Notes: a model not told the origin generated them from the sequence alone. Positions 1-6,706 are shown, numbered from the stretch's first letter. The stretch: DNA of 13,458 bases from Christensenellaceae bacterium (GCA_016295005.1 JAEDMA010000032.1:1-13458), one strand, 5' to 3'. Numbers and translations are program-made.

Positions 1-5
1 TAAAA

Positions 6-1892
6 TTATTTTTTGTCGGTATTAAAGAATTTGTTCGCAAGGTTAAGATAGTACATAGCATTGGTTTCTACCATGCCGGTTACCGTGTTATACGAATAAT
101 CTTTATCCTTTTTCAACGCTTCGGTTTTAGCGTAAACTTTTTCAAAGGTGTCTTTTAACGCCGTCTTTTCCGTTTCGCTTAATTCATCGAAATCTTTAAG
201 AGCGAAAAGTTCTACGCTGAGTTCTTTGGCCTTATTGTAGTTTTTAAGAGAAGTTTTGGTGGTTTCGGAAACTAAATCTTTAAGATTTCCGAGATTTTCG
301 TAAACTTCGTTGGCTTTATCGAGCGGCGTGCAAACGGGTTTGCCGTCTTTAAGAACATAGTTTCCTTCGTCGTCGGTATCGAACACGATTTTGTTATCCG
401 TAAGTTCTTTCAGATAATCGTTGATTTCGGTCTCTGCGAAACTTGCGGTATCGGCATCGGTAACCTTACCGATTAAAGTATGAACGGCGAATTTAACCGA
501 TACTATTTCGTCGGTGTCCTCGTCTCTTTCGATATCCAGAGCATCGGAAACGGACGCGTATTTAATATAAGAATTACCGTATTCGGAAGCGTCGCAATAA
601 TAAACGTTGCCGTCTCTGATTTCGGGCGCGTACCAGGAGTCTGCGATTTTGCCTTCGGAAATGACTTGTTCGAATGCGTTTTCGTTTTCGAAATTCATCA
701 TGTTCTTTCTCGCAAGGAAAGTGGAAGAGTTAACGTAATAAACGTAATCGCCTTCGGTAAATAACAGTTTGCTTACGCTATCCGCTTTCATAACGGTGTT
801 ATACGCGCCGTTTTCACCTTCTATGGAATCGACGAGCGACAATTTAACGAGATATCCGTCTACTACTTTGTAAGCGGCGTTAAGGTCGTTGATAAGAGTG
901 CCGTCTTCTACGTAAGAAGCGTTAAGAATTTTGGTTTTTTCTAAGTCAAGAGCGTTTACCGCGTAAGTAACGGTGATCGCTTTATCGGTGCCGTCGGTTT
1001 CCTTAACGAAAACGTATTTGCCGTTTACCGATACGAAAGAGAATTTGGTAGGAATGTTTTTGTTACCGTCGACAACGAGTTTGCCCGCGTAACAATTTTC
1101 TACCGTATCGCCTACTTTATAAGCGTAAACTTTGTTGTATGATTCCGTCGCTCTCGAATATTTATCGCCTAAAGAATCTTTTTTCGCCTGATTGAATTCT
1201 TCGGAATAAACGGTGGAAGTAAACATTACTACAGCGCCGTTAACCGCTCCTTCGTTATCGACGAATTTATACGCGTCGAGAGATTCCGCCGCTTCGTCGT
1301 CGGTTTTGGCTACGGTGATTTTTTCTTTGGTGGAAGCGTTATAACTTATAATCGCTTTGTCGGCCGAAGAATAATATATAATGTAAACGGTTTTATCCGC
1401 CGCTTTTACGATTCTGTATTCCGTGCTTAACGCGCCGGCATTGAAAAGAATTTCCGTTTCGGTACCGTCGAGTTTGGATTTAGCGAAAACGAGTTCGTCT
1501 TTAGCGACGTTTCCGGAAGAATTCAAATCGGTGTTGGTCGTTCCGTAATAAACGTACCCGTCGTAAACGTAAACGCCCGCTTTATAATCGGTCGCAACGA
1601 AAAGTTTGGGAACTACCACGCAGGTTTTGGTTAGATCCGCTTTGTCGGCAGCCATTAAAGAACCTTTAACGGGAACGCCGTATTTATTGTCGCCGTTGGA
1701 ATCGCCTACGCCGTTGATATAATAAACGTAATTTTCCGTTTCCGCGATGAAACCGCCTACTTCCACTTCTTTGGTTAAAGTGGTAAGGGTAATGCTATCA
1801 GGATTAAAATCTCCGCCGCAGCCGACGAAGCACATAAGCCCCGTGCATACCGCCAAAACGGATACAAAAATCTTTAACAATGTCTTTTTCAT
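6..1892 (-). CDS. Large lipoprotein with repeated YVYY-type motifs (DUF5050-like)
   Basis: This is a 628-residue predicted surface lipoprotein of unknown function. The N-terminus has Lys2-Lys3, a hydrophobic stretch (about residues 5-23) and a lipobox-like FVGC with Cys25 as the likely lipidated residue. The acidic, Ser/Thr-rich mature part repeats short aromatic strand motifs: YVYYIN at 55-60, DGYVYYG at 111-117, and YVYYVNS and NVYYCD further on. This is the look of DUF5050-type beta-propeller-like proteins. The last 180 or so residues are Lys/Glu-rich and probably helical. A GGAG site (cggagttttt) precedes the ATG, and the stop lies 5 bases from the window edge, so the gene is complete. 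It stands alone, divergent from the gene at 2262. The lipoprotein call is firm. The family is inferred from motif appearance, and no enzymatic residues are recognised. Confidence 0.8.
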   Translation of the reverse strand: MKKTLLKIFVSVLAVCTGLMCFVGCGGDFNPDSITLTTLTKEVEVGGFIAETENYVYYINGVGDSNGDNKYGVPVKGSLMAADKADLTKTCVVVPKLFVATDYKAGVYVYDGYVYYGTTNTDLNSSGNVAKDELVFAKSKLDGTETEILFNAGALSTEYRIVKAADKTVYIIYYSSADKAIISYNASTKEKITVAKTDDEAAESLDAYKFVDNEGAVNGAVVMFTSTVYSEEFNQAKKDSLGDKYSRATESYNKVYAYKVGDTVENCYAGKLVVDGNKNIPTKFSFVSVNGKYVFVKETDGTDKAITVTYAVNALDLEKTKILNASYVEDGTLINDLNAAYKVVDGYLVKLSLVDSIEGENGAYNTVMKADSVSKLLFTEGDYVYYVNSSTFLARKNMMNFENENAFEQVISEGKIADSWYAPEIRDGNVYYCDASEYGNSYIKYASVSDALDIERDEDTDEIVSVKFAVHTLIGKVTDADTASFAETEINDYLKELTDNKIVFDTDDEGNYVLKDGKPVCTPLDKANEVYENLGNLKDLVSETTKTSLKNYNKAKELSVELFALKDFDELSETEKTALKDTFEKVYAKTEALKKDKDYSYNTVTGMVETNAMYYLNLANKFFNTDKK

Positions 1893-1956
1893 AAAAACTC
1901 CGTTGTAAAATTAGTTGCTGTGTGTATTCCGGTAATATTAACCGAATATAATTTAA

Positions 1957-1962
1957 ATTATA
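1957..1962 (-). promoter_or_regulatory. Possible -10 box for the lipoprotein gene
   Basis: The minus strand reads TATAAT here, about 65 bases upstream of the lipoprotein ATG. The nearest -35-like hexamer (TTGAAA) is 20 bases away, too far for a standard sigma-70 promoter, so this is tentative. The surrounding DNA is very AT-rich. Confidence 0.3.
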
Positions 1963-2003
1963 AGGTATTTAACCTTGTTGTCTTTCAATGTTGTTTATTA
2001 ATT

Positions 2004-2046
2004 GCCCCAAAGTGTTCGACCGAACACTTTAACTCTTGTATTATAA
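2004..2046. repeat. 43-bp repeat, copy 1, with internal hairpin
   Basis: This 43-base block recurs at 2147-2189 with one difference (c/t in the loop). It holds a perfect 9-bp inverted repeat, AAAGTGTTC / GAACACTTT, with a 4-base loop, followed by a shared tail ending TTGTATTATAA. It starts GCCCC. Unlike copy 2, it has no GGGGC partner just upstream. It lies between two divergently transcribed genes, so it is not the terminator of either neighbour. Confidence 0.9.
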
Positions 2047-2141
2047 TTCAAGCAAAAATGCGCAAGCGCGTAGCATTTGCTGACATTTTTGCGCTGAATT
2101 TCAAGAAAGAGTGCGAATTTTTAGTAAAAATTCGCAGGGGC
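2045..2141. other. Structured core between the two 43-bp repeats
   Basis: The 100 bases between the repeats can fold almost throughout. AATTCA (2045-2050) pairs with TGAATT (2095-2100), continued by AAAAATG (2054-2060) with CATTTTT (2084-2090). GCGAATTTTT (2113-2122) pairs perfectly with AAAAATTCGC (2126-2135) around a 3-base loop. GGGGC (2137-2141) pairs with the GCCCC that opens repeat copy 2. No convincing ORF lies here. It resembles a non-coding repeat element or a MITE-like sequence. Confidence 0.65.
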
Positions 2142-2146
2142 GTTCA

Positions 2147-2189
2147 GCCCCAAAGTGTTCGACTGAACACTTTAACTCTTGTATTATAA
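2147..2189. repeat. 43-bp repeat, copy 2, with internal hairpin
   Basis: This is the second copy of the block at 2004-2046 and differs by one base in the hairpin loop. Its opening GCCCC also pairs with GGGGC at 2137-2141 (loop GTTCA), so two hairpins sit back to back. The repeat period is 143 bases: one full unit plus the first 43 bases of a second. Confidence 0.9.
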
Positions 2190-2261
2190 CCCATAACGGT
2201 TAATTTTGCAATGATTTTTTGCTTTTTTTCCGTACTAAAATAAATTTTAAGGAGTAATCTT

Positions 2262-2564
2262 TTGGATAAATTCGGCATTTTTAATATTTTGAACTCGTTT
2301 TTAGGGTCGTTAAACGGAAAAAACGGCGAAACGAAAGATTCTTCTTCCGACTCGCCCGATTACCTTAAAACCATTTCTTCTTTTTTCGATAATGCAAATT
2401 CCGAAAAAAAATCGGAAAAACCCACCGATACACCCAAAACAGGAGAAAAAAGCGGCGAGTATCGTAATCACGCGCCGCTGCAATCTTCTATGCTTGCCAC
2501 AATGAAATCTCACGATAATTTCGTAAACCGCGTTTTGTCTTCTAAAAATAGGAAAAACAAATAG
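2262..2564 (+). CDS. Small hypothetical protein, 100 aa
   Basis: I do not recognise this gene. The start is TTG, chosen because AAGGAG at 2249-2254 lies 7 bases upstream. The product is soluble and has three parts. Residues 1-20 are hydrophobic and amphipathic (MDKFGIFNILNSFLGSLNG). The middle (about 21-68) is low-complexity, rich in Ser, Lys, Asp and Pro, and probably disordered. The C-terminus (about 70-100) looks conserved in character (APLQSSMLATMKSHDNFVNR) and ends in basic residues. The codon style matches the neighbours, which supports a real gene. It is convergent with the cyclophilin gene and divergent from the lipoprotein gene. No transmembrane segment or catalytic motif is visible. 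Confidence 0.65.
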   Translation: MDKFGIFNILNSFLGSLNGKNGETKDSSSDSPDYLKTISSFFDNANSEKKSEKPTDTPKTGEKSGEYRNHAPLQSSMLATMKSHDNFVNRVLSSKNRKNK

Positions 2565-2571
2565 CCGCTCA

Positions 2572-2605
2572 CTTTTTATCGGGTTTTTTCGATAGGCAGT
2601 AAAAA
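2572..2605. terminator. Weak bidirectional terminator candidate
   Basis: The 48-base gap between two convergent genes holds TATCG (2577-2581) pairing with CGATA (2590-2594) around a T-rich loop. Outer T-rich and A-rich arms (CTTTTTA / TAAAAA) could extend it. The stem is short and the call rests partly on position. Confidence 0.3.
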
Positions 2606-2612
2606 CCTTAAC

Positions 2613-3125
2613 TTATTCTATTCTCGTTATCGATTTTATTACTACGGGGTCGTCGGGAATATCGTCGTATCCGCGCCAGGAATGAGTTTTAACTTCGCTT
2701 ATGGATTTCGCCACTTTCGCGCTTTCTTCGTCGACGGTTTTTCCGAACGCCGCGTATTCTCCGTCTAAATGCGGACAATCCGTAACGCAGATAAAAAACT
2801 GACTGGTAGCGGAATCTTTAATAAAAGTTCTCGCCATACTTATAACGCCGGTAAGGTGTTTTACCGTGTTATTTACGCCGTTGCTTATAAATTCCCCTTT
2901 AATAGGCGGATAATTTTTACCTTTTTCTTTAATACCGGGTTCGTCGTCGGTAAAGCCGCCGCCCTGAATCATAAAGCCGGGTATTACTCTATGAAAACAA
3001 GTGCCGCTATAATAACCGTCGTCAACGTATCTAAGAAAATTTTTTACCGTTTCGGGCGCCTTATCCGAAAAAAGTTCCAAATCCATATTTCTTCCGTCTT
3101 TTAATGTGATTCTGATTTTTTCCAT
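2613..3125 (-). CDS. Cyclophilin-type peptidyl-prolyl cis-trans isomerase
   Basis: This 170-residue single-domain cyclophilin has no signal peptide and is probably a cytoplasmic proline isomerase and folding helper. The family core is clear: FHRVIPGFMIQGG at about 44-56 with catalytic Arg46, Phe51 and Gln54; GVISMAR at 93-99; SATSQFFI at 105-112; and HLDGEYAAFG at 119-128. The Trp that human CypA has just before LDG is His119 here, a position that varies in bacterial cyclophilins and affects cyclosporin binding. AAGGAGAG lies just upstream of the ATG. It is the last gene of the rsmG operon, with an 11-base gap after the SLOG-like gene. Confidence 0.93.
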   Translation of the reverse strand: MEKIRITLKDGRNMDLELFSDKAPETVKNFLRYVDDGYYSGTCFHRVIPGFMIQGGGFTDDEPGIKEKGKNYPPIKGEFISNGVNNTVKHLTGVISMARTFIKDSATSQFFICVTDCPHLDGEYAAFGKTVDEESAKVAKSISEVKTHSWRGYDDIPDDPVVIKSITRIE

Positions 3126-3136
3126 AATACTCTCCT

Positions 3137-3607
3137 TTATATTTTTTCTACCGCGATGCCTTTTTCGTCCGCGTATAAAACCGTTTTATAAGTTCCGCCC
3201 GAATTTCTTCTTAAATACGCTAAAACCAAAGAACACCTGTCCACCATAAACTTGTTTCTTTTCATCATGCAATCGGGCGTATAAAATTTTTCCGTAACGT
3301 AAATTACTTCGTCGGCGTAAGCGAGCATTTCGTTATATTTTGCTTTTTGCGACAAATTAAATTTTTCGCTTTGATTTATACATGGCAGGCACCCTATTAT
3401 TTTAATATCCTTTTCCTTTTTTATTTCGGTAAGAATATCGAAACAAACGGTATCGAATCCCACGGCAAACCCGTCTAAAAAAGTGTCGTACCCTTCTTGT
3501 ATTATATTTATAAAGGTTTGTTTTAATTTATCCCTGTCTAAGTCGAAAATTATTCTGTGACCCGTAACGGCGCAGGTTTTCGCGGGGTTTATCATAAATT
3601 CTTTCAT
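3137..3607 (-). CDS. SLOG/DUF1273 (YpsA-like) family protein
   Basis: This 156-residue protein belongs by appearance to the LOG/SLOG Rossmann-like superfamily, near DUF1273/YpsA. Visible features are the N-terminal strand with TGHR (15-18), the Gly-rich nucleotide-binding segment DGFAVGFDT (45-53), a GCLPC-x-NQ segment in the middle, and a C-terminal RNKFMVDRCSLVLAYL with SGGT after it. Such proteins are thought to bind nucleotide-derived ligands; no function is established for this type. Its ATG overlaps the rsmG stop (ATGA), so translation is probably coupled, with an upstream AAGGAGAG about 12 bases away as a weak alternative signal. Confidence 0.8.
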   Translation of the reverse strand: MKEFMINPAKTCAVTGHRIIFDLDRDKLKQTFINIIQEGYDTFLDGFAVGFDTVCFDILTEIKKEKDIKIIGCLPCINQSEKFNLSQKAKYNEMLAYADEVIYVTEKFYTPDCMMKRNKFMVDRCSLVLAYLRRNSGGTYKTVLYADEKGIAVEKI

Positions 3608-4293
3608 AGCGGATTTTTTCTCTCCTTTCCGTGTCCCCTCGGATACTTTTCGGGGGTGTTTTTAATTTTTTCCGCTATTATAAGACTTCTTTTCGCGTCT
3701 TCGAGCAAAAAATCGTATTTTTCTTTTATTTTACAACCGAGAACTTTTAATGCGTTTTCGCTTTCTTTAACTTCTTCGTCGGCGTCCCCTTTATACGCTA
3801 TGAAAAGACCTCCTTTTTTAACGAACGGAATACAATATTCGCATAAAGTGTTGTATCTCGCCACCGCTCTCGACGTGCAGTAATCAAACTTTTCCCTATA
3901 CGCAGCCGTTTTAGAAAGTTCTTCCGCTCTTCCGTTTAATACGGTAAAATTCTTAAACCCTAATTTTTCGCCGAGAACTTCGAGAAATTCACATTTTTTA
4001 CCGGTAGATTCCACAGCCGTGACGGACAAATCTTCTTTCATTATTTTTATCGGAACCAAAGGAAATCCTCCGCCCGAACCTATATCTATAAGATTGCCTT
4101 TATTTATAAACTTTATTCCTATAACGCTGTCGATAAAATGCTTTATATAAACTTCTTTCTCTTCAGTAACGGAAGTAATGTTGAATTTTTCGTTATATTC
4201 CGTAAGCAGATTATAATAAAGACCGAACTTTTCCGCCTGACCTTCCGATAATTCTATTCCGTATTTATTAAACAACTCTTTTACGTGTTTCAT
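3604..4293 (-). CDS. rsmG: 16S rRNA m7G527 methyltransferase RsmG (GidB)
   Basis: RsmG N7-methylates G527 of 16S rRNA using S-adenosylmethionine. The 229-residue length is normal for the family. The SAM-binding loop DIGSGGGFP lies at residues 70-78, the acidic strand end VTAVES at about 91-96, and the diagnostic C-terminal KYPRGHGKERKNPL at 216-229. A GGAG site precedes the ATG. The gene runs leftward away from the oriC candidate and is the first of three genes (with the SLOG-like gene and cyclophilin). rsmG is a classic origin-proximal gene, but its usual partners mnmE and mnmG are not in the window. Confidence 0.96.
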   Translation of the reverse strand: MKHVKELFNKYGIELSEGQAEKFGLYYNLLTEYNEKFNITSVTEEKEVYIKHFIDSVIGIKFINKGNLIDIGSGGGFPLVPIKIMKEDLSVTAVESTGKKCEFLEVLGEKLGFKNFTVLNGRAEELSKTAAYREKFDYCTSRAVARYNTLCEYCIPFVKKGGLFIAYKGDADEEVKESENALKVLGCKIKEKYDFLLEDAKRSLIIAEKIKNTPEKYPRGHGKERKNPL

Positions 4294-4324
4294 AACCTTT
4301 TTTACTCCGCCCGAAGCGGTTTAC

Positions 4325-4345
4325 TTATCTACAACCGGTGGATAA
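4325..4345. promoter_or_regulatory. Pair of opposed DnaA-box-like sites
   Basis: TTATCTACA on the plus strand (4325-4333) and TTATCCACC on the minus strand (4345-4337) are each one mismatch from TTATCCACA. They face each other 3 bases apart, within the rsmG leader. Confidence 0.55.
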
Positions 4346-4376
4346 TTTTTTCCGTTTTTAATCTTTCTTTTTATTT

Positions 4377-4405
4377 ATTGTATCATAAAACATCGTAATT
4401 AACAA
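4377..4405 (-). promoter_or_regulatory. Predicted rsmG operon promoter inside oriC
   Basis: The minus strand carries TTGTTA (-35, 4405-4400), a 17-base spacer and TACAAT (-10, 4382-4377) preceded by TGA, an extended -10. Transcription would start near 4370, and the leader would run through the two DnaA-box-like sites at 4325-4345. DnaA binding there could therefore affect expression; this is an inference. Confidence 0.55.
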
Positions 4406-4428
4406 TACATTTTTTTATTAACCTTAAC

Positions 4429-4468
4429 TTTTCCACAAATATAAAATTACACGTGGAATTGTGGATAA
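4429..4468. promoter_or_regulatory. DnaA boxes, including a perfect consensus copy
   Basis: TTTTCCACA on the plus strand (4429-4437, one mismatch) faces a perfect TTATCCACA on the minus strand (4468-4460). The pair lies just upstream of the -35 of the predicted rsmG promoter. The perfect 9-mer is the strongest single origin signal in the gap. Confidence 0.7.
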
Positions 4469-4622
4469 CCTTTTTTTTATTTCTTTTTCGTTTTATTTTT
4501 CTATTTTCTATTTTTTTAAAAATTTAATTCAACAAAAAAATTTCAACAATTCAACATTTTATCACCTTTAATTCTACAATTTAAACGCTTAAAAAAATTA
4601 GATAAACTCTTACCGAAAGAAC

Positions 4623-4680
4623 TTATCAACATATAAACGCCTTACTACTAATAATACCGATTTTAAAGTTTAAGTAATAA
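4623..4680 (+). promoter_or_regulatory. Possible basal unwinding system: DnaA box, GC patch, DnaA-trios
   Basis: TTATCAACA (4623-4631, one mismatch) is followed after 10 bases containing CGCC by TTA-CTA-CTA (4642-4650) and then AT-rich DNA with ATA-ATA and TAATAAATAAATAAA. The lower strand reads 3'-AAT-GAT-GAT, matching the DnaA-trio pattern known from Bacillus subtilis, in the same order: box, short GC-richer patch, trios, AT-rich unwinding zone. Only three good trios are present. Confidence 0.5.
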
Positions 4681-4748
4681 ATAAATAAACAAACGGAAAA
4701 AGATTTTTTTCTTTCACTTAAAAGGTTAAAAATGTTGCCCTATAAACC

Positions 4749-4777
4749 TTGATTTTTTACTTTCTTTAATATATAAT
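4749..4777 (+). promoter_or_regulatory. dnaN promoter
   Basis: TTGATT (4749-4754), a 17-base spacer and a perfect TATAAT (4772-4777) lie 39 bases before the dnaN ATG. This gives dnaN its own housekeeping sigma promoter, as needed where dnaA is not upstream. Confidence 0.75.
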
Positions 4778-4816
4778 GTATCTGTGCTTTAAAATAAAAT
4801 TCCGAGAGGTGAACAT

Positions 4817-5917
4817 ATGAAGTTGATTTGCGACGGTCTGGATTTATCCGACGCGGTATTAAAAGTTAGCAAAGCGTTAAGCGTAAAATCCGCAAACCCC
4901 GTGCTTGAAGGTATAAAAATTACCGCGAAAGGCGATTCTTTAACCTTACTTGCGACCGATATGGAATTAACCATAGAAAAGAAAATAAAAGCGGAAGTTT
5001 TAATGGAAGGAGAAACGGTAGTCGTTGGAAAATACTTCGTTGAATTCGCAAAAAAATTAGAAAAAGAACAAGTCGAACTATGTAGATTAGACGACGGAAA
5101 ACTTGAAATAAAATATTCCGATTCCGAAAGCGAATTGCAGGTGTTCCCCGTCGATAACTATCCTAAAATAGAAAAAGAATCGGAAGGCGATTATTTCGAA
5201 ACGACTCAGGGAGCGCTTAAAAAGATAATAGACAAAACGGTGTTCGCCTGCGCTACTGACGATTCCAGACCTATCTTAAAAGGCTGCCTTTTCGAAGTTA
5301 AAGATAACGTTTTAACTTCCGTCGCGTTAGACGGGTTCCGTATGGCGGTTATAAAAAAGGAAGTGGTTTCGAGCGGCGATTTTAAGGTAGTTATACCTTC
5401 CCGTACCCTTTCCGAAATAGAAAGACTTTTCGATAAGGAAGACGAAAATATTAAAGTAATATTAAAAGATAATTGTTTGTTTATCGAAATCGGCGACACT
5501 ACGCTTATATCAAGACTTATAGAAGGCGAATTCGTTAAATACAGCCACATTATCCCCACTTCTTTCGCAAATACGTTGACGGTTAATAAACAAGCCATGT
5601 TAAACAGTATCGAAAGAGCGTCGATAGTTGCCAGAAACGACAGATTCAACATAATAAAACTCGACGTGAGAGATAATTTTATGTACGTTTCGGCTAAATC
5701 CGAAGTCGGTAACGTAAACGAAAGCATAAATATAAATTTAATCGGAAAAGATATAGTTATCGCGTTTAACGGGAAATATATTTCCGAATATCTTAAAATA
5801 ATAAACGACGACTTTATCACGATGAATTTCAACACGTCGATAGATCCCTGCATTATGAGAGCGGTCGGCGACGAAGATTTCTTATATTTAGTACTTCCCG
5901 TAAGAATAAACGCGTAA
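4817..5917 (+). CDS. dnaN: DNA polymerase III sliding clamp, beta subunit
   Basis: The beta clamp encircles DNA and tethers the replicative polymerase and other clamp-binding proteins. The 366-residue length is standard for three repeated clamp domains (about 1-120, 121-240, 241-366). Family-typical segments are the N-terminal KLICDGLDLSDAVLKVSKAL, LLATDMELTI near 53, RPILKGCLFEV and LDGFRMAVIKKE in the second domain, and the C-terminal YLVLPVRINA. AGAGGTGA lies just before the ATG, the start that gives the normal N-terminus. It is transcribed from its own promoter beside the origin. The next gene is rpmH (82-base gap), whereas recF or a small S4-like gene normally follows. Confidence 0.98.
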   Translation: MKLICDGLDLSDAVLKVSKALSVKSANPVLEGIKITAKGDSLTLLATDMELTIEKKIKAEVLMEGETVVVGKYFVEFAKKLEKEQVELCRLDDGKLEIKYSDSESELQVFPVDNYPKIEKESEGDYFETTQGALKKIIDKTVFACATDDSRPILKGCLFEVKDNVLTSVALDGFRMAVIKKEVVSSGDFKVVIPSRTLSEIERLFDKEDENIKVILKDNCLFIEIGDTTLISRLIEGEFVKYSHIIPTSFANTLTVNKQAMLNSIERASIVARNDRFNIIKLDVRDNFMYVSAKSEVGNVNESININLIGKDIVIAFNGKYISEYLKIINDDFITMNFNTSIDPCIMRAVGDEDFLYLVLPVRINA

Positions 5918-5922
5918 TTTGA

Positions 5923-5951
5923 TTGACAAAAAAGGTTAAAATTTATAAAAT
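5923..5951 (+). promoter_or_regulatory. rpmH promoter
   Basis: A perfect -35 TTGACA (5923-5928), a 17-base spacer and TAAAAT (5946-5951) lie about 50 bases upstream of rpmH. TATAAA at 5944-5949 with a 15-base spacer is an alternative -10. A strong -35 suits a ribosomal protein gene. Confidence 0.7.
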
Positions 5952-5999
5952 ACAATAGTAATTATTACAAAAATAACTTATTTTTAAGGAGAAATAAAA

Positions 6000-6134
6000 A
6001 TGAAACAAACTTATCAACCCAAAAAGAGACAGAGAAGTAAAGTACACGGTTTCAGAAAAAGAATGATGACTAAATCGGGCAGAAACGTTTTAAAAAGACG
6101 CAGAAACAAAGGTCGCCATAAGCTTTCCGCTTAA
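6000..6134 (+). CDS. rpmH: 50S ribosomal protein L34
   Basis: This 44-residue, very basic protein has the standard L34 length. The sequence starts MKQTYQPKKRQRSKVHGFRK, continues with MMTKSGRNVLKRRRNKGR and ends HKLSA, the invariant family pattern. AAGGAG at 5986-5991 is 8 bases before the ATG, and the TAA is at 6132-6134. It opens the classical rpmH-rnpA-yidD-yidC-jag run and has its own promoter. Confidence 0.98.
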   Translation: MKQTYQPKKRQRSKVHGFRKRMMTKSGRNVLKRRRNKGRHKLSA

Positions 6135-6147
6135 CGGTTAAAAGAAA

Positions 6148-6468
6148 TTGGATTACAGATTAAAGAAAGAAAAAGATTTTAACCTTGTTTTTAAGAAAGG
6201 AAAAAAAGTCTATTCCGGAAGCCTGACTATGGTTTATATAGAATCGGACGAATTAAAAGCAGGGTTTGCAGTCGGTAAAAAACACGGTTGCAGCGTAAAA
6301 AGAAACAGATTAAAAAGAGTTTTAAGGGAATCTTTCAGAAGTTTTATTCCGTATTTATCAAAAAACTTCTATTTCGTTTTTATTCCGAGAGTTTCCGATA
6401 AAGAATTGCCGACGGATACCTATAAAAAAGATATGGGTTACGTTTTTAAAAAGTGCGGCATAATTTAA
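6148..6468 (+). CDS. rnpA: Ribonuclease P protein component
   Basis: RnpA is the protein cofactor of RNase P, which removes 5' leaders from pre-tRNAs. The 106 residues carry the family signature: LKKEKDFNLVFKKGK at the start, GFAVGKKHG at about 39-47, and the RNA-binding motif RNRLKR at 52-57 (consensus RNxxKR). The start is TTG at 6148, 13 bases after the rpmH stop. No good Shine-Dalgarno is visible, so translation may be coupled to rpmH. Its RNA partner, rnpB, is encoded in this same window at 10592-10247 on the other strand. Confidence 0.95.
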   Translation: MDYRLKKEKDFNLVFKKGKKVYSGSLTMVYIESDELKAGFAVGKKHGCSVKRNRLKRVLRESFRSFIPYLSKNFYFVFIPRVSDKELPTDTYKKDMGYVFKKCGII

Positions 6469-6472
6469 CGTA

Positions 6473-6706
6473 ATGTTAAAATTTTTAAGTCTTAAATTAA
6501 TCACATTTTATCAAAAATATCTTTCTGAAAAGAATTGTAAGTATATACCGTCGTGTTCCCAGTATACGAAAGAAGCCATTATAAAACACGGGTTTTTTTA
6601 CGGCGTTTTATTGGGAATATGGCGTATTTTACGTTGTAATCCCTGGTCCAAAGGGGGATTCGATAAAGTTCCCGATAAAAAAAGCGTTATAAAATGGGTA
6701 TATTAA
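6473..6706 (+). CDS. yidD: Membrane protein insertion efficiency factor YidD
   Basis: YidD is a small amphipathic, membrane-associated protein that aids YidC-dependent insertion. The 77 residues match the family length, with a conserved Cys motif (NCKYIPSCSQYTKEAI), the HGFFYGVLLGIWRILRCNPW segment and GGFDKVP near the C-terminus. It begins 4 bases after rnpA ends and stops 1 base before the yidC ATG, so translation is probably coupled on both sides. Confidence 0.96.
   Translation: MLKFLSLKLITFYQKYLSEKNCKYIPSCSQYTKEAIIKHGFFYGVLLGIWRILRCNPWSKGGFDKVPDKKSVIKWVY

Larger units (their letters stand above)
4321..4680. other. Candidate chromosomal replication origin (oriC)
   Basis: The 523-base gap between rsmG and dnaN has no gene and is strongly AT-rich. 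It holds five 9-mers at or one mismatch from the DnaA box TTATCCACA, a trio-like run and AT-rich flanks, bounded by rsmG and dnaN, both typical origin markers. Transcription diverges from it on both sides. Genes on each side near it point outward, as expected for co-orientation with replication. dnaA itself is not adjacent. Strand skew was not computed. Confidence 0.75.

Noticed and set aside
2004..2189. Two identical-looking repeats suggesting a CRISPR array
   Set aside because: There are only two copies, the 100-base spacer is itself palindromic, and no cas gene is present.
5206..5955. 249-codon open frame opposite dnaN on the minus strand
   Set aside because: It lies wholly antisense to a certain dnaN gene, has Ser/Leu-rich shadow composition and no ribosome site.
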